NCBI GenBank assembly: GCA_015057115.1 | Contig: SVEZ01000001.1 | Location: 186,001-250,000, forward strand | Origin: Lachnospiraceae bacterium | Lineage (GTDB): Bacteria; Bacillota; Clostridia; Lachnospirales; Lachnospiraceae | DNA: 64,000 bases | Reading direction: 5' to 3' | In this document: piece by piece, positions 24,250 to 32,441 of the stretch | Layout of the letters: the number at the start of each line of letters is the position of its first letter | How positions within the stretch are numbered: the first letter of the stretch is position 1 | Notes under the pieces: generated by a model | What the model saw: the letters and a program-made list of their open reading frames with translations, nothing else | What the model was told of the DNA's origin: nothing | Databases searched by the model: none | Program-made: the position numbers and the translations under genes

Positions 24250-25047
24250 TTATCTTATAAATGGTTTTTCCAACATAGCAAGATTACGTCTTTCTAATTT
24301 CTCCCTTACCTCTTTTGGCGATAAAAGGTTTTCCAAATAATCACGTGCCACTTCGTCCGTAAACTCGCTGTTTTTGGTATAACGTAATTCTTTACTTCTG
24401 TCTTGAGGTACACCTATATATTCAATAATTTCACCCGATGCAATTCGCGATACAATGGATTTATGCGCCACCTCGACAGCTTTCATCCCCAAAACAAACG
24501 GATCCAATTCCATCGGTGCCGGTAATGCATGGTACAATATATCGCCTGAATCTAACCCCCTACTTAATAAATGAATTGTTGCTCCGACTAATTCGGGATG
24601 ACCTTCATAAGCCGCCCAGAAATTGCAGGAACTTCCTCTGTAATATGGACTTACACCCATATGAATATTGATTGCTTTCTTCTCTAACAAGTAGTCAATC
24701 AACCACCCTTTAATGTAACTTGCGCCAAAAACCACGTATACATCTGACTGTAGGGCTGGCTCAAGTATTTTTCTTGAAAGCTTATTTAGATCTCCATCTT
24801 TCAAAATCAATTGTTTAACGTTATCCTCTTCTAAAAAAGATACTTCTCCAAACACTTTCTTTTCCGCATCTCTCACATGCTTAAAATACTTCTCCATTAC
24901 ATTGGAATTACCAAAGAAATCTTTCACTTCCCCCGGAAAAACTGTATTACATTCATGTACAGCGTAAACTTTTTCCGCAACTGAAGCTAAATCTTTAATT
25001 AAACTCAAGTGTCTTGGTTGGTTACTTGTAAATACTGTAATATTCAT
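24250..25047 (-). CDS. Formyltransferase-family protein (possible sugar N-formyltransferase)
   Basis: 265 residues. The formyl-transferase core shows INIHMGVSPYYRGSSCNFW and LLSRGLDSGDIL, giving the catalytic Asn127-His129-Asp166 set. The family transfers a formyl group from N10-formyl-tetrahydrofolate to an amine, either Met-tRNA or the amino group of a nucleotide sugar. It is shorter than Fmt (about 310) and lacks its C-terminal domain, and it sits among flagellar glycan genes, so a sugar amine is the likelier target; this is inference. It overlaps the truncated deacetylase by 4 bases (ATGA). The pair resembles a deacetylate-then-formylate route whose first enzyme is now broken. Confidence 0.75.
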   Translation of the reverse strand: MNITVFTSNQPRHLSLIKDLASVAEKVYAVHECNTVFPGEVKDFFGNSNVMEKYFKHVRDAEKKVFGEVSFLEEDNVKQLILKDGDLNKLSRKILEPALQSDVYVVFGASYIKGWLIDYLLEKKAINIHMGVSPYYRGSSCNFWAAYEGHPELVGATIHLLSRGLDSGDILYHALPAPMELDPFVLGMKAVEVAHKSIVSRIASGEIIEYIGVPQDRSKELRYTKNSEFTDEVARDYLENLLSPKEVREKLERRNLAMLEKPFIR

Positions 25048-25448
25048 TTTCTGGTCTCCTCCATTTTTTTAAGTATGTTTGCGTGATCTTCCCTTGGAAT
25101 CTCCAATTTCTCGTTCATGTATACTAGCTCACTCATATTCGCACGAAATCCAACGCTTATTCCAAGTTCGTTCATCAATTCCATCGTATCTTTATTATAC
25201 GAATTCCTCGGATACGAAACCGTTGTTATGTTTTTGCCTATAATCTTTTCTAGTTGTTCCTTGTTTCTACCATATTCACCCTTCTGCTCTGCAAAACTTT
25301 TATTCTTCATCACAGTAGGGTGCGAATATGAATGTAACCCAATTATATTTCCACTTTCATATAAATTCTTAACCTCCCTTTCGCCCATCCACAGCACTTT
25401 ACTATTCTCTTCAACATTATAATTGTTTTCTTTCAGCATCATCTCCAT
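25044..25448 (-). pseudogene. Truncated polysaccharide deacetylase (NodB domain, 5' part missing)
   Basis: About 134 residues from an ATG overlapping the recombinase stop codon (TAATG). The frame continues upstream into the recombinase gene without a native start. The remaining part has the NodB metal-binding IGLHSYSHPTV (His-x3-His type), TVSYPRNSYN and LEIPREDH, but the first catalytic motif (TFDDG-like) is absent. A full domain needs roughly 200 residues. The 3' end of a serine recombinase is joined directly to it, so a deletion or insertion event has replaced its 5' half. Probably non-catalytic. Followed by the formyltransferase with a 4-base overlap. Confidence 0.65.
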
Positions 25449-26074
25449 TATTGCAAAGTATCGTTTCTCTCCCAATGAGACATCCCGCAATAAAATGTGG
25501 TACGAGCCATTCCGCATTTTGTTGCTGCCTGCGCTACAGTGAGTTTTCTCTCTTTCCGCTCCCAATAAACCTGCTCAAAATTGGGTGGTAAAGGTTTATT
25601 CTTTCTTCCAAATTTAACACCTTGCGCTTTTGCAGCGGCTATCCCCTCCGCCTGCCTCCTTCTAATATTGTTTCTTTCATTCTCTGCAATATAGGATAAT
25701 AACGTCAATACCAAATCACTTATAAATACATCTAATAATGTCTCGTCCTGTACTTGATTAAGTATTGGCATATCCCGTACTTTAATGTATGCCCCCTTTT
25801 CTTTTGTAATCACTCGCCACCATTTTTGAATTTCCGAATAGTTTCTCCCCAAACGATCGATACTCTTTACATATATTATGTCACCCTCACTAATCGTTTT
25901 CACCATATCTTTAAACGCCGGCCTGTTAAAATCCTTTCCAGACTGCTTATCAATAAAAATATTCTTTTTTTCGATACTTAACTTTTCTAATTCGCAAATC
26001 TGCCGTCTAATATTTTGATCCTTTGAGCTCACCCGAACATATCCGTACTTTCTCCCCCACATTGCCTCTTTCAC
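25448..26074 (-). CDS. Serine recombinase (resolvase/invertase family), C-terminus altered
   Basis: 208 residues from a GTG start 9 bases after AGAGG. The resolvase domain has GYVRVSSKDQNIRRQ with the nucleophilic serine, DKQSGKDFNRPAF, VKSIDRLGRNY and LLSYIAENERNNIRRRQAEG, and the DNA-binding HTH follows (KLTVAQAATKCGMARTTFY). After TTFY the sequence (CGMSHWERNDTLQ) seems to be read out of frame from the adjoining deacetylase gene, so the last few native residues are lost. Such small recombinases drive cointegrate resolution or DNA inversion. No inverted repeats or partner transposase were seen around it. It lies just behind the flagellin 2 terminator. Confidence 0.8.
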   Translation of the reverse strand: MKEAMWGRKYGYVRVSSKDQNIRRQICELEKLSIEKKNIFIDKQSGKDFNRPAFKDMVKTISEGDIIYVKSIDRLGRNYSEIQKWWRVITKEKGAYIKVRDMPILNQVQDETLLDVFISDLVLTLLSYIAENERNNIRRRQAEGIAAAKAQGVKFGRKNKPLPPNFEQVYWERKERKLTVAQAATKCGMARTTFYCGMSHWERNDTLQ

Positions 26075-26103
26075 AACTTATCTACCTCTTTCCATTTTTA
26101 TCG

Positions 26104-26137
26104 AAAAAAGTAGCGGTCGCAATTCTGCGACCGCTAC
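26104..26137 (-). terminator. Terminator of flagellin 2
   Basis: An 11-base perfect stem GTAGCGGTCGC/GCGACCGCTAC, 6-base loop, followed on the transcript by a run of six T. Confidence 0.9.
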
Positions 26138-26151
26138 CATAATACATATTT

Positions 26152-27219
26152 TTACTGAATTAAGCTTAATACACCCTGTGTTGACTGATTAGCCTGTGCA
26201 AGCATGGACTGGCCTGCCTGTGCAAGAATGTTATTCTTGCTGTAGCTAACCATCTCAGATGCCATATCTACATCACGAAGTTTGCTCTCGGATGCGCTGG
26301 TGTTCTCTGATGTGGTGTTCAAGTTTGCAATGGTATGCTCAAGTCTGTTCTGTAATGCACCAAGTGCGGAACGCTGACTAGATACATTGTTGATTGCTAC
26401 CTGAATCTTGGATAAGGACTTGTTTGCTACGGTAAAGTTATCTACTGCAGCTCTCGTGGAAATCTTTACTGAATCCAGATTTGCTGCACTGGTAAGATGA
26501 ACAGATGCTACTGCCTCTTTTACAGAATTCAGTTCATTGAATGTCTTACCTGAGAAGACATATTTTCCATCGCTAGTTGTTACATCTGCTGTATGCTGTG
26601 CATATGCTACATTCTTAGCCTGCTCCCATGCTGCTGCTTTTGTTTCAAATCCCTTGAAGGACTGTCCCTGATAGGTTCCACCATAGATTGTATCTTCGGT
26701 TGTTTCCAATCCAATGCAAGCAGCTTCCATGTTCTTGATGCTAATGCGGATGTTCTGTCCTACATTTGCACCAATCTGAAGCTTGTTGTCCTGTAAAGTA
26801 CCATCTAACAGGTTCTTCTTGTTAAATTGGGTGGTAGAAGAAATTCTATCAATCTCTTCTGCCAATGCTCTTAATTCAGAGTTAATGGCATCTCTATCAA
26901 TATCTTCGTTAGTATCGTTAGCACCCTGTACTGCCAACTCGTTCATACGCTGTAGGATGGAATGAGTCTCATTAAGAGCACCTTCTGCAGTCTGGATTAA
27001 GGAGATTCCGGTCTCGGCATTGTTGCTGGCTTTGTCGATACCACGAATCTGGCTTCTCATCTTCTCAGAAATCTTAAGTCCTGCTGCATCATCTGCTGCG
27101 CGGTTAATCTTGTAACCACTGGATAACTTCTCTGTTGATTTTGCAAGATCACCTGTGGTGATGCCCAACTGTCTGTTAGTGTTCATTGCTGATAAATTGT
27201 GCTGAATTACCATTCCCAT
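26152..27219 (-). CDS. fliC: Flagellin 2 (central type B)
   Basis: 355 residues. The N- and C-terminal domains are nearly the same as in flagellin 1 (both have TTGDLAKS and NRAADDAAG, against TTGALAKS and NRAGDDAAG in flagellins 3-6). The variable centre (YGGTYQGQSFKGFE onward) matches flagellin 6 instead. Cys168 is conserved. The C-terminal domain has MVSYSKNN where the others have MVNYSKNN. It has its own sigma-28 promoter (27318-27344), a CsrA-type leader (27228-27258) and a strong terminator, hence is monocistronic. RBS AGGAGG 8 bases before the MGM start. Confidence 0.95.
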   Translation of the reverse strand: MGMVIQHNLSAMNTNRQLGITTGDLAKSTEKLSSGYKINRAADDAAGLKISEKMRSQIRGIDKASNNAETGISLIQTAEGALNETHSILQRMNELAVQGANDTNEDIDRDAINSELRALAEEIDRISSTTQFNKKNLLDGTLQDNKLQIGANVGQNIRISIKNMEAACIGLETTEDTIYGGTYQGQSFKGFETKAAAWEQAKNVAYAQHTADVTTSDGKYVFSGKTFNELNSVKEAVASVHLTSAANLDSVKISTRAAVDNFTVANKSLSKIQVAINNVSSQRSALGALQNRLEHTIANLNTTSENTSASESKLRDVDMASEMVSYSKNNILAQAGQSMLAQANQSTQGVLSLIQ

Positions 27220-27227
27220 AATATTGT

Positions 27228-27258
27228 CCTCCTTGAATCTACTTCTTAATATTCCTTT
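27228..27258 (-). promoter_or_regulatory. Putative CsrA-binding leader of flagellin 2
   Basis: CAAGGAGG (27228-27235) overlaps the RBS, and AAAGGAA (27252-27258) lies 17 bases upstream. Confidence 0.5.
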
Positions 27259-27317
27259 ATTATTATTTTACTATCTTTCGAGATGTGTTTACCGGTTTTC
27301 TCTCGCTTATGTTATAT

Positions 27318-27344
27318 ATATCGGATGGATCGGTTGGTTCTTTA
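27318..27344 (-). promoter_or_regulatory. Sigma-28 promoter of flagellin 2
   Basis: Minus strand TAAA, 15 bases, TCCGATAT. The 20-plus bases downstream are identical to the flagellin 1 promoter, which shows the two promoter regions arose by duplication. Confidence 0.85.
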
Positions 27345-27401
27345 GCTCTATTTACCATTTTTCCATTTTTATACAATTTTTCAATTTGACAACAAACTAT
27401 A

Positions 27402-27434
27402 TTATAAAACCGGCAGGTATCACCCGCCGGTTTT
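27402..27434 (-). terminator. Terminator of flagellin 3
   Basis: Perfect 9-base stem AAAACCGGC/GCCGGTTTT with an 11-base loop, 28 bases after the stop codon. Confidence 0.8.
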
Positions 27435-27461
27435 ATATCAAAATCTATTAGATTTGTTTTA

Positions 27462-28532
27462 TTAGCCAAGTAAGGAAAGAACTCCCTGTGTTGACTGGTT
27501 AGCCTGTGCAAGCATTGACTGTCCTGCCTGTGCAAGAATGTTATTCTTGCTGTAGTTAACCATTTCAGATGCCATATCTACATCACGAAGCTTGCTCTCG
27601 GATGCACTGGTGTTCTCTGATGTGGTGTTCAAGTTTGCAATAGTATGCTCAAGTCTGTTCTGTAATGCACCAAGTGCGGAACGCTGACTGGATACATTGT
27701 TGATTGCTACCTGAATCTTGGATAAGGACTTGTTTGCAATTGTAAAGTTATCTACTGCTGCTCTTGTAGATAGAATAATACTATCCATATCAGCATTTGC
27801 AGATATTCCGTTTGCAGAAGCAACTGCTGCCTTAACAGAATTTAATTCCAAATACGTGCTTCCTGCATATACATACTTTCCTTCACTGGTGGTAACTTCT
27901 GCGGTGTGCTGCGCATAGGCAATGTTCTTTGCCTGCTCACGAGCTTCTTTACTAGTCGCATAACCAAAAATGGATTGTCCACCTATCGTTGCGCCCCACA
28001 CACTATCTGTGGTTGTCTCAAGTCCGATACAAGCTGCTTCCATATTGCCAATGCTAATGCGGATGTTCTGCCCTACATTTGCACCAATCTGAAGCTTATT
28101 ATCCTGTAAAGTTCCATCTAACAGGTTCTTCTTATTGAACTGAGTAGTGGAAGAAATTCTATCGATTTCTTCTGCTAATGCCCGGAGCTCTTCATTAATA
28201 GCCTGGCGGTCGATATCCTCATTGGTATCGTTTGCTCCCTGCACTGCCAACTCGTTCATACGCTGTAAGATGGAGTGAGTCTCGTTAAGAGCACCCTCTG
28301 CAGTCTGAATTAAAGAGATACCGGTTTCTGCATTGCTACTAGCCTTGTCAATACCGCGAATCTGACTTCTCATTTTCTCAGAAATCTTTAATCCTGCTGC
28401 ATCATCGCCTGCACGGTTAATCTTATAACCGCTTGACAACTTCTCTGTTGACTTTGCTAATGCTCCTGTTGTGATGCCTAACTGTCTGTTAGTGTTCATC
28501 GCTGATAAATTGTGTTGTACTACCATACCCAT
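27462..28532 (-). CDS. fliC: Flagellin 3 (central type A)
   Basis: 356 residues from the MGM codon, 7 bases behind AAGGAGG; the frame is open further upstream to 28577 but that part is the untranslated leader. The centre (SVWGATIGGQSIFGYATS onward) is nearly identical to flagellin 1, while the N-terminal domain carries the TTGALAKS/NRAGDDAAG variant of flagellins 4-6. So it is a mosaic of the two ends of the array. Ends in GVLSLLG. Cys168 present. No sigma-28 box is evident in the 120 bases upstream, so expression may rely on another promoter. Confidence 0.94.
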   Translation of the reverse strand: MGMVVQHNLSAMNTNRQLGITTGALAKSTEKLSSGYKINRAGDDAAGLKISEKMRSQIRGIDKASSNAETGISLIQTAEGALNETHSILQRMNELAVQGANDTNEDIDRQAINEELRALAEEIDRISSTTQFNKKNLLDGTLQDNKLQIGANVGQNIRISIGNMEAACIGLETTTDSVWGATIGGQSIFGYATSKEAREQAKNIAYAQHTAEVTTSEGKYVYAGSTYLELNSVKAAVASANGISANADMDSIILSTRAAVDNFTIANKSLSKIQVAINNVSSQRSALGALQNRLEHTIANLNTTSENTSASESKLRDVDMASEMVNYSKNNILAQAGQSMLAQANQSTQGVLSLLG

Positions 28533-28539
28533 AATCATT

Positions 28540-28573
28540 CCTCCTTGAAATTGATTTTTGTGACTTCCTTGCC
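28540..28573 (-). promoter_or_regulatory. Putative CsrA-binding leader of flagellin 3
   Basis: CAAGGAGG (28540-28547) on the RBS and GGCAAGGA (28566-28573) upstream. Confidence 0.55.
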
Positions 28574-28587
28574 ACATTTATAGTATT

Positions 28588-28624
28588 AGGGAATAGGGGA
28601 TGCCAACCGCACCCCCATTTCCTT
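28588..28624 (-). terminator. Possible terminator of flagellin 4 (imperfect hairpin)
   Basis: AAGGAAATGGGGG and CCCCTATTCCCT form an imperfect stem about 12 pairs long; no T-tract follows. It lies just upstream of the flagellin 3 leader. Confidence 0.4.
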
Positions 28625-28655
28625 ATACAACATATTAATTATTGCTTTCAATTAA

Positions 28656-29726
28656 CTAGCCAAGTAAGGATAATACTCCCTGTGTTGACTGGTTAGCCTG
28701 TGCAAGCATTGACTGGCCTGCCTGTGCAAGAATGTTATTCTTGCTGTAGTTAACCATTTCAGATGCCATATCTACATCACGAAGCTTGCTCTCGGATGCA
28801 CTGGTGTTCTCTGATGTGGTGTTCAAGTTTGCAATAGTATGCTCAAGTCTGTTCTGTAATGCACCAAGTGCGGAACGCTGACTGGATACATTGTTGATTG
28901 CTACCTGAATCTTGGATAAGGACTTGTTTGCAATTGTAAAGTTATCTACTGCTACTCTTGTTGAAATCGTTACAGAGTCAACCGTTCCTGCAGATCCAAA
29001 GCCCTTATCAGATGCCATCTGAATTTTTACAGAATTCAATTCTGCATAATCATTACCATTGTATACATATTTTCCATTACTGGTTGTTACCTGTGCAGTG
29101 TTCTGGTTGTAGATTACATTCTTAATCTGCTCCCAAGCCTGGCTCTTATCCTCAAAGCCCTTTACTGCCTGATTGTTATAGCTTGCGCAGAAAATCTTAT
29201 CTTCTGTTGTCTCAAGACCAATACAAGCTGCCTCCATGTTACCGATGCTAATGCGGATGTTCTGTCCTACGTTTGCACCAATCTGAAGCTTGTTATCCTG
29301 TAAAGTACCATCTAACAGGTTCTTCTTGTTGAACTGGGTGGTAGAAGAAATTCTATCAATCTCTTCTGCCAATGCTCTTAACTCATCATTGATTGCAGAA
29401 CGGTCGATATCTTCGTTAGTATCATTTGCACCCTGTACTGCCAACTCATTCATACGCTGTAAGATGGAGTGAGTTTCGTTAAGAGCACCCTCTGCTGTCT
29501 GGATTAAGGAGATTCCGGTCTCGGCATTGTTACTAGCCTTGTCTATACCACGAATCTGACTTCTCATTTTCTCAGAAATCTTTAATCCTGCTGCATCATC
29601 ACCGGCACGGTTAATCTTGTAACCGCTGGACAACTTCTCTGTTGATTTTGCTAATGCTCCTGTTGTGATTCCTAACTGTCTGTTAGTGTTCATCGCTGAT
29701 AAATTGTGTTGTACTACCATACCCAT
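28656..29726 (-). CDS. fliC: Flagellin 4 (central type C)
   Basis: 356 residues from the MGM start behind GGAGGAAATGATT. The variable centre (FCASYNNQAVKGFEDKS onward) pairs with flagellin 5 (type C). It contains a second cysteine at the start of the variable segment in addition to Cys168. Ends in GVLSLLG. The leader block (29735-29773) is almost identical to those of flagellins 5 and 6. No sigma-28 box seen upstream. Confidence 0.94.
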   Translation of the reverse strand: MGMVVQHNLSAMNTNRQLGITTGALAKSTEKLSSGYKINRAGDDAAGLKISEKMRSQIRGIDKASNNAETGISLIQTAEGALNETHSILQRMNELAVQGANDTNEDIDRSAINDELRALAEEIDRISSTTQFNKKNLLDGTLQDNKLQIGANVGQNIRISIGNMEAACIGLETTEDKIFCASYNNQAVKGFEDKSQAWEQIKNVIYNQNTAQVTTSNGKYVYNGNDYAELNSVKIQMASDKGFGSAGTVDSVTISTRVAVDNFTIANKSLSKIQVAINNVSSQRSALGALQNRLEHTIANLNTTSENTSASESKLRDVDMASEMVNYSKNNILAQAGQSMLAQANQSTQGVLSLLG

Positions 29727-29734
29727 AATCATTT

Positions 29735-29773
29735 CCTCCTTGAAATTAAATATTTTTTCGCGACTTCCTTGCC
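29735..29773 (-). promoter_or_regulatory. Putative CsrA-binding leader of flagellin 4
   Basis: CAAGGAGG (29735-29742) on the RBS and GGCAAGGA (29766-29773) 23 bases upstream; the block is conserved in flagellins 5 and 6. Confidence 0.6.
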
Positions 29774-29842
29774 GCCTATGGTGGTATTAGTCTAATCTAT
29801 TTTTATGATTAAACTATGAATTTATCTTTATATTTCGATAAA

Positions 29843-29885
29843 TTTTTATATAAGATAAGGGTGCACTTAAACGCGCACCCTTATC
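29843..29885 (-). terminator. Terminator of flagellin 5
   Basis: An 11-base perfect stem GATAAGGGTGC/GCACCCTTATC, followed by an AT-rich stretch containing TTATATAAAAATTT. Confidence 0.75.
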
Positions 29886-29919
29886 ATTTCACCATGCGCT
29901 TGTGAATTTTAACTATTAA

Positions 29920-30987
29920 TTACAGTAAGGACAATACGCCCTGTGTTGACTGGTTAGCCTGTGCAAGCATAGACTGTCCTGCCTGTGCAAGAATGTTATT
30001 CTTGCTGTAGTTAACCATTTCAGATGCCATGTCTACATCACGCATCTTGCTCTCGGATGCACTGGTATTCTCTGATGTGGTGTTCAAGTTTGCAATGGTA
30101 TGCTCAAGTCTGTTCTGTAATGCACCAAGTGCGGAACGCTGACTGGATACATTATTGATTGCTACCTGAATCTTAGATAAGGACTTGTTTGCTACAGTAA
30201 AGTTATCTACTGCTACTCTGGTTGAAATCTTTACAGACTCAACAGTTCCTGCGGATCCAAATCCGACATCTGACGCCATCTGAACCTTAACAGAATTTAA
30301 CTCAGCATAAGAGTTTCCACTATAGACATACTTTCCGTCTTTGGTTGTAACCGCTTTGGTATTCTGGTTATAGATTACATTCTTAATCTGCTCCCAAGCC
30401 TGCTCCTTTGACTCATATCCTTTTACGGACTGATTGTTGTAAGTTGCACCAAAGGTTTTATCTTCCGTTGTTTCCAATCCAATACAAGCTGCTTCCATAT
30501 TTCCAATGCTAATGCGGATATTCTGTCCTACATTTGCACCAATCTGAAGCTTGTTATCCTGCAAAGTTCCGTCTAACAGGTTCTTCTTGTTGAACTGAGT
30601 TGTAGAAGAAATTCTGTCGATTTCCTCTGCCAATGCTCTTAACTCATCATTAATTGCAGAACGGTCGATATCTTCGTTAGTATCATTTGCTCCCTGTACT
30701 GCCAACTCATTCATACGTTGTAAGATGGAGTGAGTCTCATTAAGAGCACCCTCTGCAGTCTGGATTAAAGAAATACCGGTTTCTGCGTTGTTGCTGGCTT
30801 TGTCGATACCACGGATCTGACTTCTCATTTTCTCAGAAATCTTTAATCCTGCTGCATCATCACCAGCACGGTTAATCTTATAACCACTAGATAACTTCTC
30901 TGTTGATTTTGCTAATGCTCCTGTTGTGATGCCTAACTGTCTGTTAGTGTTCATCGCTGATAAATTGTGTTGAATTACCATACCCAT
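29920..30987 (-). CDS. fliC: Flagellin 5 (central type C)
   Basis: 355 residues from the MGM start. The centre (FGATYNNQSVKGYESKEQA onward) is a diverged version of flagellin 4. The C-terminal domain has SKMRDVD, shared only with flagellin 6. The last codon present in flagellins 3, 4 and 6 (Gly) is replaced by a stop, so the protein ends GVLSLL. Cys168 conserved. The leader at 30996-31034 has two GGA sites. No sigma-28 box is visible between the flagellin 6 terminator and this gene. Confidence 0.94.
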   Translation of the reverse strand: MGMVIQHNLSAMNTNRQLGITTGALAKSTEKLSSGYKINRAGDDAAGLKISEKMRSQIRGIDKASNNAETGISLIQTAEGALNETHSILQRMNELAVQGANDTNEDIDRSAINDELRALAEEIDRISSTTQFNKKNLLDGTLQDNKLQIGANVGQNIRISIGNMEAACIGLETTEDKTFGATYNNQSVKGYESKEQAWEQIKNVIYNQNTKAVTTKDGKYVYSGNSYAELNSVKVQMASDVGFGSAGTVESVKISTRVAVDNFTVANKSLSKIQVAINNVSSQRSALGALQNRLEHTIANLNTTSENTSASESKMRDVDMASEMVNYSKNNILAQAGQSMLAQANQSTQGVLSLL

Positions 30988-30995
30988 AATCATTT

Positions 30996-31034
30996 CCTCC
31001 TTGAAATTAAATATTTTTTCGCGACTTCCTTGCC
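30996..31034 (-). promoter_or_regulatory. Putative CsrA-binding leader of flagellin 5
   Basis: CAAGGAGG (30996-31003) on the RBS and GGCAAGGA (31027-31034), spaced as in flagellins 4 and 6. Confidence 0.6.
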
Positions 31035-31082
31035 GCTATGAATTTGGTTCTCTTTTTCTCACCTCAACGCATTTATAATTCC

Positions 31083-31113
31083 AAAAGGGTGCACTTATAA
31101 AGCGCACCCTTTT
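31083..31113 (-). terminator. Terminator of flagellin 6
   Basis: A 10-base stem AAAAGGGTGC/GCACCCTTTT with an 11-base loop, 44 bases after the flagellin 6 stop. Confidence 0.75.
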
Positions 31114-31156
31114 AATCATTTCACAATGCGCCTGTGAATATTCAGTTTGCGATTAA

Positions 31157-32224
31157 CTAGCCAAGTAAGGACAATACGCCCTGTGTTGACTGGTTAGCCT
31201 GTGCAAGCATAGACTGTCCTGCCTGTGCAAGAATGTTATTCTTGCTGTAGTTAACCATTTCAGATGCCATGTCTACATCACGCATCTTGCTCTCGGATGC
31301 ACTGGTATTCTCTGATGTGGTGTTCAAGTTTGCAATGGTATGCTCGAGTCTGTTCTGTAATGCACCAAGTGCAGAACGCTGACTGGATACGTTGTTGATT
31401 GCTACCTGAATCTTGGATAAGGACTTGTTTGCTACAGTAAAGTTATCTACTGCTACTCTTGTTGAAATCTTTACAGAGTCAAGGTTATTTGCACTGGTAA
31501 GATATACAGATGCAACAGCTTCTTTTACGGAGTTAAGCTCGTTAAATGTCTTCTGTGAAAATACATACTTACCATCGCTTGTGGTAATATCAGCTGTGTG
31601 CTGCGCATAAGCCACATTCTTTGCCTGCTCCCATGCTGCTGCCTTTGACTCAAATCCTTTGAAAGACTGACCCTGATATGTTCCACCGTAGATTGTATCT
31701 TCTGTAGTCTCAAGACCGATACAAGCTGCTTCCATATTTCCAATGCTAATGCGGATGTTCTGTCCTACATTTGCACCAATCTGAAGCTTGTTATCCTGTA
31801 AAGTTCCATCTAACAGGTTCTTCTTATTGAACTGGGTTGTGGAAGAAATTCTGTCAATTTCCTCTGCCAATGCCTGAAGCTCCTGATTAATAGCGGTACG
31901 ATCGATATCTTCGTTGGTGTCGTTTGCACCCTGTACTGCCAACTCATTCATACGCTGTAAGATGGAATGAGTCTCATTAAGAGCACCCTCTGCTGTCTGG
32001 ATTAAAGAAATACCGGTTTCTGCGTTGTTGCTGGCTTTGTCGATGCCACGAATCTGACTTCTCATTTTCTCAGAAATCTTTAATCCTGCTGCATCATCAC
32101 CAGCACGGTTAATCTTGTAACCACTGGATAACTTCTCTGTTGATTTTGCCAATGCTCCTGTTGTGATGCCTAACTGTCTGTTAGTGTTCATCGCTGATAA
32201 ATTGTGTTGTACTACCATACCCAT
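31157..32224 (-). CDS. fliC: Flagellin 6 (central type B)
   Basis: 355 residues from the MGM start. The variable centre (IYGGTYQGQSFKGFESKAA onward) matches flagellin 2, at the other end of the array, while the flanking domains match flagellins 4 and 5 (SKMRDVD, GVLSLLG). Cys168 conserved. It has a sigma-28 promoter with a long leader (32372-32398) and CsrA-type sites at 32233-32271. It is the first flagellin after the late flagellar operon and probably the ancestral position. Confidence 0.95.
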   Translation of the reverse strand: MGMVVQHNLSAMNTNRQLGITTGALAKSTEKLSSGYKINRAGDDAAGLKISEKMRSQIRGIDKASNNAETGISLIQTAEGALNETHSILQRMNELAVQGANDTNEDIDRTAINQELQALAEEIDRISSTTQFNKKNLLDGTLQDNKLQIGANVGQNIRISIGNMEAACIGLETTEDTIYGGTYQGQSFKGFESKAAAWEQAKNVAYAQHTADITTSDGKYVFSQKTFNELNSVKEAVASVYLTSANNLDSVKISTRVAVDNFTVANKSLSKIQVAINNVSSQRSALGALQNRLEHTIANLNTTSENTSASESKMRDVDMASEMVNYSKNNILAQAGQSMLAQANQSTQGVLSLLG

Positions 32225-32232
32225 AATCATTT

Positions 32233-32271
32233 CCTCCTTGAAATTAAATATTTTTTCGCGACATCCTTGCC
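32233..32271 (-). promoter_or_regulatory. Putative CsrA-binding leader of flagellin 6
   Basis: CAAGGAGG (32233-32240) on the RBS and GGCAAGGA (32264-32271) upstream, with an AT-rich stretch between. Confidence 0.6.
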
Positions 32272-32371
32272 GCTATGGTTTAGGTTTGCCAAGAAACGAA
32301 GCGCATTTTCATTTCTCGGTTATTAACTTGTATGTAATGGGGCTTCTGCCCTTATTACCTTTACAGTTACT

Positions 32372-32398
32372 ATATCGGGTCGCTTTTGATTCGTCTTA
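32372..32398 (-). promoter_or_regulatory. Sigma-28 promoter of flagellin 6
   Basis: Minus strand TAAG, 15 bases, CCCGATAT, predicting a leader of about 140 bases. Confidence 0.7.
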
Positions 32399-32441
32399 AC
32401 CCTTTTGTAACCTCTTTATTGTGAACCTTTGGTGTTCACTG

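Noticed and set aside
25448-26074. Recombinase as a flagellin phase-variation invertase
   Set aside because: No inverted repeats were found around flagellin promoters, and the recombinase C-terminus is altered; all six flagellins are in one orientation.
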